Source of the DNA: Streptomyces sp. TSRI0107
GTDB taxonomy: Bacteria > Actinomycetota > Actinomycetes > Streptomycetales > Streptomycetaceae
Length of the DNA: 64,000 nucleotides
Reading direction: 5' to 3'
Assembly (NCBI RefSeq): GCF_001905845.1
Contig: NZ_LIVZ01000013.1
Location: forward strand, 124,001-188,000
In this document: positions 1 to 11,446 of the stretch, piece by piece
Layout: each line of letters starts with the position of its first letter
How positions within the stretch are numbered: the first letter of the stretch is position 1
Notes under the pieces: model-generated
Told to the model about the DNA's origin: nothing
What the model saw: only the letters and a program-made list of their open reading frames with translations
The model's database searches: none
Program-made: the position numbers and the translations under genes

Positions 1-1666
1 TGAGGGCCGGGCGGTGGCGGGGCCAGCTGGGCAGGCCGGGGCCGCGGGGCGCGCCGGTGCGGGCGAATGCCGCCCAGTACCCCGTCATCGTGGACGACAG
101 GCGGCGCTGCGCCGGGGTGAACAGCGGCTCGGCCACTTCGTCCTCGAAGAGATAGGGGATGTCGCCGGCGTGGAAGGCGCCGAAGTCGAACTCGCCCGGC
201 AGCGGCAGGAACATCGGCGCGTCCCGGTCGGCGAACTCGTACGCGTAGACCGGCACATGCCGTGCCAGCGAGTCGTGCTGGGCCTGCGTGCCGCGTGCCC
301 ACATACGGTCGGTGATCACGGTGGCCCAGGCCAGCGCGGGCGAGGGGAACGCCTCCACGGGGTACTCGGCCCGTACGCGCTTCGCCGTCCGCTCGCCGAA
401 CGCGGTGCGCAGCGCCTGGTCGTAGTCGGCCTCGGTGAACGGTTTGCCCACGGCGTCGTACAGCATCCCGACGAACGTGCGGTGTTCGTCGAGCGTCGCG
501 CCCGACAGGACGGGCACCCGGTGGAAGCGTCCGGCGCGCAGCGCCTGGGGCGGCAGCTCGGGCAGGGTGGCGTTGCCGTACCCGAACGCCTGGAAGGCGT
601 TCATGATGTACGGCACCTCGAGGATCGTCTCGACGGGCAGGGCCCGCAGGCAGGCGAGGACTCGCCCGGGACGGTCGTCACGGCACCCGAGGGGCGAGGT
701 CATCTCGGCGGTGATGTCCTCCATCTCCCGCCCCGTCCGCCAGACGTACCACGGGTACCCCGGTACGCCGGGTCCCATGGCGCCGGCCGGCATGTCCATC
801 ACGGCCTCACCGCTCGCCATGACCGCCCGGTGGAAGAGCCCACGGGAAGCGGGGGACGTCAGGTGCCCCGCGACGGCGGACGCGCCGAACGACACCCCGG
901 CCACGGTCACGTTGCCGGGGTCACCGCCGAAGGCGCGCGCGTTGTTCCGCACCCAGGTGAGTGCCGCCCGCTGGTCCTGGAGCCCGAAGGTGCCGGACCC
1001 TTCCAGGCCGGGCAGCGCGAGGCCGCCGAAGACGCCGAGACGGTAGTTGACGGTGACGACGACCAGGCCCCGCTCGGCCAGGCGGCGCCCGTCGAAGAAG
1101 GCGCCGCCGCCCACGGAGCCGTCCCCGTGGATCCATACGAGCACGGGCGCGGCCCCTCGCACGGCCGAGGCCGGCGGCGTGGTCACGTTCAGGACCAGGC
1201 AGTCCTCCTCCGTGCTGGAGATCGGCGCGTACTGTGACGGCACCTGCGGGCACAACGGCCCCGGTTCGGTGGCGTCCCGGACCCCCTTCCACGGCTGCAC
1301 GGGGCGGGGCGGCGCCCACCGGTGCCGTCCCGTGGGAGCACCCGCGTAGGGGATGCCGTGGAAGATCCGGTACGGACCCGAGCGGATGCCGCGGACGAGG
1401 CCCGCGTCGGTGCGGACCGTGTCGCCGGTGGGGGTGGTGTCGGAAGCGGGTGCCGCGAGCCGGGCTTCGGTGGCTGTGGCTGTGGCTGTGGCTGTGGCTG
1501 TGGCTGTGGCCGTGGCCGTGGCCGTGGCTGCGGGTGGCGGTGTGGCTGTGGGTGCGGGTGCCGGGCCCGGAGGCGCGGCACCGGTGAGCGGCACGGACAC
1601 CAGCACGGCGAGCGCCAGGGCGGTGGCCCGGTGAGGGGTTCGGCGAAAGGTTCGGCGATTCGTCAC
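1..1666 (-). CDS. Secreted type-B carboxylesterase, 3' end outside window
   Basis: The minus strand reads open from a GTG at 1666 to the left edge, so the C-terminus is missing. The N-terminus has two arginine-rich clusters (TNRRTFRRTPHR) and a hydrophobic stretch ending near TGAAPPG, which looks like a Sec or Tat signal peptide. A low-complexity Ala-Thr linker encoded by a hexanucleotide repeat follows. The enzyme domain starts around VRGIRSGPYRIFHGIPYA and carries the type-B esterase stretch STEEDCLVLNV. The region near 1080-1130 reads as the usual oxyanion-hole segment of the family. Such enzymes hydrolyse carboxylic esters outside the cell. The physiological substrate cannot be told from the sequence. 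Confidence 0.85.
   Translation of the reverse strand, partial: MTNRRTFRRTPHRATALALAVLVSVPLTGAAPPGPAPAPTATPPPAATATATATATATATATATATEARLAAPASDTTPTGDTVRTDAGLVRGIRSGPYRIFHGIPYAGAPTGRHRWAPPRPVQPWKGVRDATEPGPLCPQVPSQYAPISSTEEDCLVLNVTTPPASAVRGAAPVLVWIHGDGSVGGGAFFDGRRLAERGLVVVTVNYRLGVFGGLALPGLEGSGTFGLQDQRAALTWVRNNARAFGGDPGNVTVAGVSFGASAVAGHLTSPASRGLFHRAVMASGEAVMDMPAGAMGPGVPGYPWYVWRTGREMEDITAEMTSPLGCRDDRPGRVLACLRALPVETILEVPYIMNAFQAFGYGNATLPELPPQALRAGRFHRVPVLSGATLDEHRTFVGMLYDAVGKPFTEADYDQALRTAFGERTAKRVRAEYPVEAFPSPALAWATVITDRMWARGTQAQHDSLARHVPVYAYEFADRDAPMFLPLPGEFDFGAFHAGDIPYLFEDEVAEPLFTPAQRRLSSTMTGYWAAFARTGAPRGPGLPSWPRHRPAL
1471..1530. repeat. Hexanucleotide microsatellite (TGGCTG/TGGCCG)10
   Basis: Ten head-to-tail copies of TGGCTG or TGGCCG lie in frame inside the carboxylesterase gene. 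On the coding strand they read as alternating Ala-Thr codons and form the flexible linker between signal peptide and catalytic domain. A six-base unit can change copy number without breaking the frame, so linker length may vary among strains. Confidence 0.9.
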
Positions 1667-1866
1667 GGCGGCAAGCCTTTCTCGTGACCGTCGGCGTCGG
1701 CGCGCGGACGCACCGGAGGCGACCTGATCGGACGCCGGTCCAGGCCCGGACGGCCCGGCCACGAGAAGGGCGCGTGATCGGATCGCGCCGCCGCCAGATG
1801 CGATCACGCGCACCACTGGTTGCGACCCTCGCGACAGGCGAGGGAACCAGGCTGAAGGAGCCCTCC

Positions 1867-3303
1867 ATGGCACCCACCACACCCGATTTCGGCCCCGACA
1901 TCGACCCGTACGCGCCCTACGACCCGCAGCGCGACTGCGACCCCGAGGCCAAGCCCGGTCTGCTCGACTTCCGCGACCTGGTGCTCGCCGCCTACCCCGG
2001 TACGTCCAACATGGGCATCAGCAGGGCCTGCGGCAGCGGAGGCCAGAGCGAACACAAGGAAGGCCGCGCCTGGGACTGGGGCGTGAGCGTCCACAGCCAG
2101 GGGCACCTCGCCGACGACCTGATCAACTGGCTTCACGCCACCGACCGGCACGGCAACACCCACGCCCTGGCCCGCCGCTTCGGCATCATGTACATGATCT
2201 GGAACCGGCGCATCTGGATGGCCAACCGCCCCAACGCCGGCTGGCAGCCCTACAAGGGCGCCAACCCCCACACCGACCACATCCACTTCAGCTTCTCGCG
2301 GGCCGGGGCCCGCAAGGAGACGAGCTGGTGGAACGGTCCGGTGGTGCCGGATCGGCGGCAGCGGCTGGCGGTGGGGATGTCGGCGGACGGGCGGCTTGAG
2401 GTCTTCCATGCGGCGATCGACCAGATCTACCACACCTACCAGCATCAGCCGGGAGGGACCTGGTCGGGCTGGCAGCCGTTCGGCGGACCGTCGTCGGCGA
2501 CGATCGCGTTGTCGGCGTCTTCGGACGGGCGGCTGGAGTTGTTCGCGATGAACGGTGACACGTTCATGCACCGGTATCAGGTGAAGGTGTCGGGGGAGTG
2601 GGCCGACTGGTACGCCTTCGGTGGTGGGGGAGACCACTTGGCCGTGGCCGCCAACCATGATGGGCGGTTGGAGGTGTTCGCCAGCAACTCATCGGGTGTG
2701 CATCACCGTTGGCACAACACGCCGGGTGGGACGTGGCACGACTGGCGTCCGCTGGGCGGTCCGGCGAACGCTCGGCTCGCGGCGGTGCCCGCGTCGGACG
2801 GTCGTATCGAAGTGTTCGCGCTGACCGATGACATCTTCCGCCACACCTGCCAGACCGACCTGAACGGCACCTGGCGGCAATGGGTGGACTTCGGACTGGG
2901 CGGGGCGCACCTGGCCGTGGCGAAGAACCGTGACGGCCGCCTGGAAGTGTTCGCATCGAACCCTTCGGGCGTGCACCACCGCTGGCAGAACGTCCCCGCC
3001 GGAGACTGGCACGAATGGCAGCCGCTCGGCGGCCCAGCCGACTCCCGCTTGGCGACCGTCGCGTCACATGACCAGCGGATCGAGGTGTTCGCCATGAACG
3101 ACGACGTCCTCCAGCACAACTACCAGGTCGACGCAACCGGCGCCTGGCGAACCTGGCAGGACTTCGGCGGTGGGGGCTACTTCATCCAGGCCCTGCGCAA
3201 TCGTGACGGTCGGCTGGAGATCTTCGCCAACAACGCCGGTGGCGTACACCACCGCTGGCAGCACCAGCCCGGCAGCACCTGGCATGACTGGCAGCCCCTC
3301 TGA
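1867..3303 (+). CDS. M15-like peptidase domain fused to seven-bladed PLL-type propeller
   Basis: The product has 478 residues. The ATG at 1867 follows a good ribosome site (GAAGGAG at 1854-1860). Residues about 20-150 resemble the zinc D-Ala-D-Ala carboxypeptidase-like (M15/ARB_07466 C-terminal) fold. His63 and Asp70 lie in SEHKEGRAWDW, and His138-x-His140 lies in HTDHIHFS, which together are the usual zinc-binding set. From residue 159 there are seven repeats of about 44 residues of the type DGRLEVF...HHRW...W..W..LGG, as in PLL/tachylectin-like sugar-binding propellers. No signal peptide is visible. I infer a wall-binding peptidoglycan-active protein, secreted by an unknown route or acting inside the cell. 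The next gene carries almost the same propeller. Confidence 0.75.
   Translation: MAPTTPDFGPDIDPYAPYDPQRDCDPEAKPGLLDFRDLVLAAYPGTSNMGISRACGSGGQSEHKEGRAWDWGVSVHSQGHLADDLINWLHATDRHGNTHALARRFGIMYMIWNRRIWMANRPNAGWQPYKGANPHTDHIHFSFSRAGARKETSWWNGPVVPDRRQRLAVGMSADGRLEVFHAAIDQIYHTYQHQPGGTWSGWQPFGGPSSATIALSASSDGRLELFAMNGDTFMHRYQVKVSGEWADWYAFGGGGDHLAVAANHDGRLEVFASNSSGVHHRWHNTPGGTWHDWRPLGGPANARLAAVPASDGRIEVFALTDDIFRHTCQTDLNGTWRQWVDFGLGGAHLAVAKNRDGRLEVFASNPSGVHHRWQNVPAGDWHEWQPLGGPADSRLATVASHDQRIEVFAMNDDVLQHNYQVDATGAWRTWQDFGGGGYFIQALRNRDGRLEIFANNAGGVHHRWQHQPGSTWHDWQPL
2332..3303 (+). repeat. Propeller-coding duplication, copy 1
   Basis: This stretch is repeated at 3746-4717, exactly 1,414 bases downstream. 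The first roughly 530 bases differ at only a handful of positions including silent sites. After about position 2865 (blades 4-7) synonymous and amino-acid changes become frequent. The sharp change in identity suggests recent recombination or gene conversion over the 5' half. Confidence 0.9.
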
Positions 3304-3349
3304 CATCTCCCACCCCCCAACCACCCCTCTCACAGACAGGAACAGTTCC

Positions 3350-4717
3350 ATGGCACCCTGCCGTGTCCCACCGGACCGAGACCTCGACGTCACCAAGGCC
3401 GTCTACACCGTCGGCCGCGACCTGGGCGTGTCCGACAAAGTGATGCTGGCCGGCTTCGAAGCCGGCTGGGTCGAGTCACACATGAACAACCTCGACTGCG
3501 GAGACCGCGACTCACTGGGGGTCTTCCAGCAGCGTCCCAGCCAGGGCTGGGGCACACCGCAACAGATCATGCACGTGCCCTATGCCGCCGAGCAGTTCTT
3601 CACCCGCGCGATCCGCGTCGAGGAACAGCACCCACACCTGACGGCCGGGCAGACGGCGCAGAAAGTGCAGCGTTCCGCGTTCCCCGACCGCTACGACCAG
3701 GCCGAGACCAAGGCGCGGGCGCTGCTCGCCGAAGCGAAGGAAGCGGTCGGTCCGGTGGTGCCGGATCGGCGGCAGCGGTTGGCGGTGGGGATGTCGGCGG
3801 ACGGGCGGCTTGAGGTCTTCCATGCGGCGATCGACCAGATCTACCACACCTACCAGCATCAGCCGGGAGGGACCTGGTCGGGCTGGCAGCCGTTCGGCGG
3901 ACCGTCGTCGGCGACGATCGCGTTGTCGGCGTCTTCGGACGGGCGGCTGGAGTTGTTCGCGATGAACGGTGACACGTTCATGCACCGGTATCAGGTGAAG
4001 GTGTCGGGGGAGTGGGCCGACTGGTACGCCTTCGGTGGTGGGGGAGACCACTTGGCCGTGGCCGCCAACCATGATGGGCGGTTGGAGGTGTTCGCCAGCA
4101 ACTCATCGGGTGTGCATCACCGTTGGCACAACACGCCGGGTGGGACGTGGCACGACTGGCGTCCGCTGGGCGGTCCGGCGAACGCTCGGCTCGCGGCGGT
4201 GCCCGCGTCGGATGGCCGTATCGAAGTGTTCGCGCTGACCGATGACATCTTCCGCCACACCTGCCAGACCGACCTGAACGGAACCTGGCGGCAATGGGTG
4301 GACTTCGGGCTCGGCGGAGACCATCTGGCGGTGGCGACCAACCACGACGGGCGACTGGAGGTCTTCGCCACCAACGCCTCCGGCGTGCACCATCGCTGGC
4401 AGAACGTCCCCGCCGGAGACTGGCATGAATGGCAGCCGCTCGGCGGACCGGCGGGCGCACGGCCGGCGACCGTCGAGTCGCATGACCGGCGGATCGAGGT
4501 GTTCGCCATGAACGACGAGGTCCTCCAGCACAACTATCAGGTCGACGCAACCGGCGCCTGGCGAACCTGGCAGGACTTCGGCGGTGGGGGCTACTTCATC
4601 CGAGCAGTCCGCAATCGTGACGGCCGGCTGGAGATCTTCGCCAACAACGCCGGTGGCGTGCACCACCGCTGGCAGCACCAGCCCGGCAGCACCTGGCACG
4701 ACTGGCAGCCCCTGTGA
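3350..4717 (+). CDS. Lysozyme-like (transglycosylase) domain fused to seven-bladed PLL-type propeller
   Basis: The product has 455 residues and starts at the ATG at 3350, 46 bases after the preceding gene, with only a weak AGG ribosome site. Residues about 9-125 form a small lysozyme-like domain common in actinobacteria. GFEAGWVESH contains a candidate catalytic Glu42, and GVFQQRPSQGWG is the conserved family stretch. From about residue 134 the protein repeats the seven-bladed propeller of the upstream protein. No signal peptide is seen. The two genes probably form one operon. A peptidase and a glycan-cleaving partner sharing one carbohydrate-binding platform suggests joint action on a cell wall, which is inference. 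Confidence 0.75.
   Translation: MAPCRVPPDRDLDVTKAVYTVGRDLGVSDKVMLAGFEAGWVESHMNNLDCGDRDSLGVFQQRPSQGWGTPQQIMHVPYAAEQFFTRAIRVEEQHPHLTAGQTAQKVQRSAFPDRYDQAETKARALLAEAKEAVGPVVPDRRQRLAVGMSADGRLEVFHAAIDQIYHTYQHQPGGTWSGWQPFGGPSSATIALSASSDGRLELFAMNGDTFMHRYQVKVSGEWADWYAFGGGGDHLAVAANHDGRLEVFASNSSGVHHRWHNTPGGTWHDWRPLGGPANARLAAVPASDGRIEVFALTDDIFRHTCQTDLNGTWRQWVDFGLGGDHLAVATNHDGRLEVFATNASGVHHRWQNVPAGDWHEWQPLGGPAGARPATVESHDRRIEVFAMNDEVLQHNYQVDATGAWRTWQDFGGGGYFIRAVRNRDGRLEIFANNAGGVHHRWQHQPGSTWHDWQPL
3746..4717 (+). repeat. Propeller-coding duplication, copy 2
   Basis: Second copy of the propeller-coding DNA at 2332-3303. Blades 1-4 are nearly identical at the DNA level. Blades 5-7 have drifted, for example DHLAVATNHDGRLEVFATNA here against AHLAVAKNRDGRLEVFASNP in copy 1. 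Confidence 0.9.
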
Positions 4718-4752
4718 CAGACGCGCTCGGTCACACGGGTCCCCTGTCACAG
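4712..4752. terminator. Probable bidirectional terminator
   Basis: CTGTGACAG (4712-4720) and CTGTCACAG (4744-4752) are perfect inverted repeats separated by 23 bases. They overlap the stop codons of the convergent propeller gene and AAA regulator, and further pairing is possible with flanking GGCAG/CTGCC. Confidence 0.55.
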
Positions 4753-7700
4753 CTGCCAGCGAATGTCCTGGTCGGGGGTGTAGCGGCACATCGTGCCGGT
4801 GGAGACCGTATCGCGCAGGTGGGCCGCCAGGGCCGGGTGTTGTTCGTCCAGTCTGCGCAGGGTGTCACGGATGCGGGCGGTGACGTTCTTCCGGGCGCGT
4901 TCGCGCGGGTCGCCCAGGCGGCGGGAGCGGCCTGCGAGGCCCGTGTACCGGCGCAGCTCCTCCAGCAGGGCGGCCCGCTCCCGGTCATGGGCGGCGGCTG
5001 CCTCGTCGTCCCCGCGTTCGACCGCCCGGTCGATCTCCGTCTCCAGCCGCTCCAGATGACGGCGGTAGCGCCTGCGGGCCTCGTCGTCCAGGACCTCGTC
5101 GGCCCCCATGCCGTGCACCACGGCGACGGCGTCGTCGTCCGGGTTCAGCAGCCGGACGGCGGAGATGTCCCCGCCGGGCCGGCTCAGCAGCCGGTGCAGG
5201 TCCCGCAGGCCTTTCGCGTCGGGCATGTGAACCGTGCGGCCCTCGTACGTCAGCCGCCACACCGCGCCGTTACGGCGGAACTCGTACGCGGCACCGGGCG
5301 GTGGGCCGTCACCGGCGGGCCGGGCGCTCGTGTGCCGCGCGGTGAGGTGCTCGACACGGGCGAGCAGATGCGTCATGCCCAGCTCATGCGCCTGCGCCGT
5401 GGCCTCGTCGAGCAGGGCGGCGATGTACCGCTCGTCGCGCGCGCCCTGTCCCGCGAGCGCGGCGGCCAGTTCGAGGCGTGCCCGCAGCGACCAGGCCAGC
5501 GCTTGCAACCGGTCGGCCGACCGGCACGCGTCGGTGAGGTGGCGGACCGCGGAGTCCCACCGCTGCTGTGCGGCGTCGAGGAGCCCCAGCCACAGGGTCG
5601 CCGGGCCGCTGATGTCCCACCCGAAGAGGGACACCAGCCACTGCCCCGCGTAGGGGGTCAGGCCGGCGCGGGCGTTGTCGCACCACGCCGGATCGCCCGA
5701 CGCCGCTGCCGCCTGGGCCTGATAGCGCAGCCACAGGGGGGTGACGCTGAGGTGCAGCACCGTGTCCCCGCCGGCTCCCGCCCCCGGCCGGAGGGCGGGC
5801 GCGGCCGGGCGTTCGCCGGCTTCGAGTTCGGTGAGGGCCTCGACGAGTTCGAAGTAGGGGTGCTGCTGGGTCCGCAGCTCGTTCAGCAGCCGCCTCGCCT
5901 CGGCGAACCTGCCTTGCAGCACGAGCAGTGTCCAGCGGTGGTGGGTGACGAAGTACCGGTAGTAGTTGGCTCCCGGAGCACTCATGGCCTCCGAGGCGTC
6001 GAGCAGTTCGGTCGCCTCGGCGAACCTGCCCATCACGCCGTGGACGACGCTGCGGTCGATGACGGCGGTCAGTCGCAGGCGGGGTGAGCCGTCGGCGTCG
6101 GCCATGGCCACCATGGCGTGGAAGTCCTCCAGGTACCGCGGGTCGTCCGATTCGAGCGCGGCGACCCACCGCATGGACATCGCCACGTGTTCGGTCCAGC
6201 GGTCGCCGCGGCGATGGGACACGGCGACCAGTTCCGTCGCCAGCGCGTGTCTGTCTCCCGCCGCCCGGGGCCCCCACTCCGCCTGCAGCCGCGCCCACAG
6301 CCCGATGTGCAGGGTGTCGTCGTCACCCGCCGCGCGGGCGCCGGCGATCACCCCGGCCGCGACGCGCTGGGCGAGGTGGGACTGCGAAAGCATCAGTTCG
6401 CCGGTGTCTGTGACCGGCACGGCGCTGCTTGCCTGCGGGGGACGTGGTCCCACTCCGGGCGCCCCGGCCCCACCGTGCGCCGCGGTCTTCGCGCCGGAGG
6501 CGACGAGTCGTGCGTGCGCCCAATGCAGGGCGCGCGGTTTCAGCAGTGCCGTGTCACCGCGTCCGTCGGCGCCGTACAGGGTCAGTGCGGTACGCCCCAG
6601 CAGCAGCGGGTCGTCCAACTCTCTGGCCGATGCGGCGGCTTCGCCGAACACGCGCCAGGAGCGTTCGTGTTCACCGCACAGCTGGAGCGCCAGCCCCAAG
6701 TCCAGCCCGACCAGCACCCGCCGCGCGGAGGCGGCGTCACCGAGCCGGTCCAGGGCGCGGCCGTAGTGTCCCACCGCCTCGTCGTGCGCCAGGCGGTTCT
6801 CCGCGTGGCGTGCGGCGGACAGCAGCAGGTCCACGGCCTCGTCACAGTCCAGTTCCTCGTAGGCGTGATGGGCGTGGCGGGCCAGCTCGACCGGCAGGGT
6901 CACGTCCGGCGTCGTCGCCGTGCCGCGCAGCGCGCGTACGGCGGCCGCGTGCAGCCGGCGTACGGACCGCGAGTCCAGGCCGCCGTACAGCGTCTCGCGC
7001 ACCAGGTCGTGCTTGAAGAGGACTGTTCCCGACCGTTCGTGCTCCACCAGGGCCGCGTCCTCGGCCTGCGCCAGCCACCGGCGCACCTGGCCCGGCGAGG
7101 CACCGGTGACGCTCGCAAGTGTCTCGGTTGCGAACCGGCGCCCCAGCACGGATGCGGCACCGAGGCAGGCCACCACGGCGTCGTCGAGCAGTTCCAACCG
7201 CTGCTGCAGAGCGGCATGCAGGCTCGCCGACATGTCCGTCACCTCGTGACCGTCCGCCCACAGGCGCGCGGCCTCCTGAACGAAGAAGGGGTTGCCGGCC
7301 GTCCTCCCCAGGACCTCGGCGACGAGCCGGTCGTCCGGTGCCCTCCCTACCGTACGGTGCATCAACTCGGCGACGTCGGCTGCTCCCAGGCCCGTCAGCG
7401 CCAGCGTCGTGGCCCGCGACATGAGCGCGCGCAACCGGTCCCGCAAGGGGTGGTCCGGCCGCTCGATCTCCACGTCCCGGCACGTCGCCACGATGAGGGC
7501 GGGCTCCAGGGACATGTGCTGCGCCGCGAACTCCAGCAGGGCGACCGACGCCGCGTCGGCCCAGTGCACGTCCTCCAGCACGATCAGCAACGGCTGGTGC
7601 TGCGCGGCGGTGATGAGCAGGGTGGTGACCGCGTCGAACAGCAGGAACTGCTCCGTCTCCTCCGCCTTGGCCTCACCGCCCATCAGAGCCTGCCAGGCCG

Positions 7701-8097
7701 CTCCGGCACCGTCCGACGCGGCTTTCCAGGCTTCGGCGCGCGCGGTTCTGCGCAGGCCCCGGATGACCTGCGTCCACGGCCAGTAGCCAGGAGTGCCGTC
7801 GGCGCCCCAGCACGAGCCGCGCACCACGGTCATGCCCTGCCGGCGTGCTTCCCGCATCGCGTGTCCGGTGAGGGAGGTCTTGCCGATGCCCGCCTCACCG
7901 GTGATCAGCAGCAGTCCGCCGTGGCCGGTGCCCGCGCGCTCGATGTGAAGGCGCACGGCGCGCAGGAAGCCGTCACGGCCCAGCAGCGCGGGCCGGGCCC
8001 CGCTCGGCGGCACGGTCACGTCCGGCACCGGCCCTCGCAGGCAATCCCCGACCGCCCCATGCCCACCCACTCCCGCGCAGCGTCCGGCCCCGGCCAC
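4747..8097 (-). CDS. Large AAA (STAND-type) ATPase regulator
   Basis: The product has up to 1,116 residues. The GTG at 8097 is the longest start, and a GTG around residue 28 (VTVPPSGARPALLGRD) would also include every domain. Walker A is GEAGIGKT at about 67-74 and Walker B is LLIVLEDVHWAD at about 170-181, typical of AAA_16/MalT-like signalling ATPases. A long helical TPR-like middle follows. The C-terminal segment from about residue 920 (VWRLTYEGRTVHMPDAKGLRDL) is the winged-helix-like domain found at the end of many actinobacterial AAA regulators. No LuxR-type HTH is present at the C-terminus. It probably acts as an ATP-dependent signal-sensing regulator, and its target is unknown. Confidence 0.75.
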   Translation of the reverse strand: MAGAGRCAGVGGHGAVGDCLRGPVPDVTVPPSGARPALLGRDGFLRAVRLHIERAGTGHGGLLLITGEAGIGKTSLTGHAMREARRQGMTVVRGSCWGADGTPGYWPWTQVIRGLRRTARAEAWKAASDGAGAAWQALMGGEAKAEETEQFLLFDAVTTLLITAAQHQPLLIVLEDVHWADAASVALLEFAAQHMSLEPALIVATCRDVEIERPDHPLRDRLRALMSRATTLALTGLGAADVAELMHRTVGRAPDDRLVAEVLGRTAGNPFFVQEAARLWADGHEVTDMSASLHAALQQRLELLDDAVVACLGAASVLGRRFATETLASVTGASPGQVRRWLAQAEDAALVEHERSGTVLFKHDLVRETLYGGLDSRSVRRLHAAAVRALRGTATTPDVTLPVELARHAHHAYEELDCDEAVDLLLSAARHAENRLAHDEAVGHYGRALDRLGDAASARRVLVGLDLGLALQLCGEHERSWRVFGEAAASARELDDPLLLGRTALTLYGADGRGDTALLKPRALHWAHARLVASGAKTAAHGGAGAPGVGPRPPQASSAVPVTDTGELMLSQSHLAQRVAAGVIAGARAAGDDDTLHIGLWARLQAEWGPRAAGDRHALATELVAVSHRRGDRWTEHVAMSMRWVAALESDDPRYLEDFHAMVAMADADGSPRLRLTAVIDRSVVHGVMGRFAEATELLDASEAMSAPGANYYRYFVTHHRWTLLVLQGRFAEARRLLNELRTQQHPYFELVEALTELEAGERPAAPALRPGAGAGGDTVLHLSVTPLWLRYQAQAAAASGDPAWCDNARAGLTPYAGQWLVSLFGWDISGPATLWLGLLDAAQQRWDSAVRHLTDACRSADRLQALAWSLRARLELAAALAGQGARDERYIAALLDEATAQAHELGMTHLLARVEHLTARHTSARPAGDGPPPGAAYEFRRNGAVWRLTYEGRTVHMPDAKGLRDLHRLLSRPGGDISAVRLLNPDDDAVAVVHGMGADEVLDDEARRRYRRHLERLETEIDRAVERGDDEAAAAHDRERAALLEELRRYTGLAGRSRRLGDPRERARKNVTARIRDTLRRLDEQHPALAAHLRDTVSTGTMCRYTPDQDIRWQL

Positions 8098-8202
8098 AGC
8101 CGTGGTCCCGTCCAGAAGCGTAGGACGTGTTCGAAAAGTGGATCAAGGCCACATCCTGGGGCACCTCCGGCTCGGGGCTGCCCGGCGATCCGGTCCGGCG
8201 AG

Positions 8203-9034
8203 TCAGTCCCGCTCGGCGGCGAGTGGGTCCCCCTCGCTCTCGAAGGTGCGCAGCAGATCGGCGGCGACGCTCACGGCGATGGTCGCCGGTTCCTTGCCGT
8301 TGATGTCGGCCAGCCCGATCGGGGTCTTGATCCGCTCGATGGCGGCATCGTCGTGCCCGCCCTCGTCGGCGAGCACCTTGCGGAACCGCGCCCACTTGGC
8401 CGCCGACCCGATCAGCCCGATGGAGCCGAGATGCGCGGTACGCAAGGAGGCGTCGCACAGAGCGGCGTCCTCGGCGTGATCGTGGGTCATGATCAGGACG
8501 TGGGTGCCGCGCGGCAGCTCCGCCAGCACCTCCTCGGGCAGCAGCGGCGTGTGATGCACGTGCACCTGCGCCACCGCGTCCGCCAGCACGCCGAGCCGCC
8601 CCTCGGCCAGGACATCGGACCGGGAGTCGACGAGGTGCAGGTCGAGGTCCTGCCGTGCCAGGATGCGCGCCAGTTCCAGCCCGACGTGCCCCACCCCGAA
8701 GATCGCCACCGCCCGTACCACCGGCAGCGGTTCGAGCAGTACCGAGACCGTGCCGCCGCAGCACTGCACGCCGTGCCGGTTGGTGACCTTGTCGTTCAGG
8801 GCGAAATCGATCAGTTCCGGTCGCGACTCGGCCGCGGCGATCATCTCACGGGCCCGGTCGATCGCGACGGCCTCGACGTTGCCGCCACCGATCGAGCCCC
8901 ACGTCTCGGTCCGCCCCACGACGAGCTTCGCACCGGCGTCGCGCGGGGCATGGCCCCGCACGGTCGCGACGGTCACGAGCACGCCGGGCTCCCGGCGTGC
9001 TCGCAGCCGCGCGACCGCGCCGACCCAGGACATG

Positions 9035-9042
<8 letters not shown>
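8203..9042 (-). CDS. xdhC: Xanthine dehydrogenase accessory protein XdhC
   Basis: The product has 279 residues and shows the XdhC/CoxI family pattern. The N-terminal half has GSIGGGNVEAVA and VQCCGGTVSVLLEP, which contain the conserved cysteine pair. The C-terminal half is a Rossmann-like domain starting VAIFGVGHVGLELARIL. Family members bind molybdenum cofactor and promote its sulfuration and insertion into xanthine dehydrogenase. The start overlaps the end of xdhB by 8 bases, so the two are probably translationally coupled. It is the last gene of the xdhABC operon. Confidence 0.92.
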
Positions 9043-11442
<2,400 letters not shown>

Positions 11443-11446
<4 letters not shown>

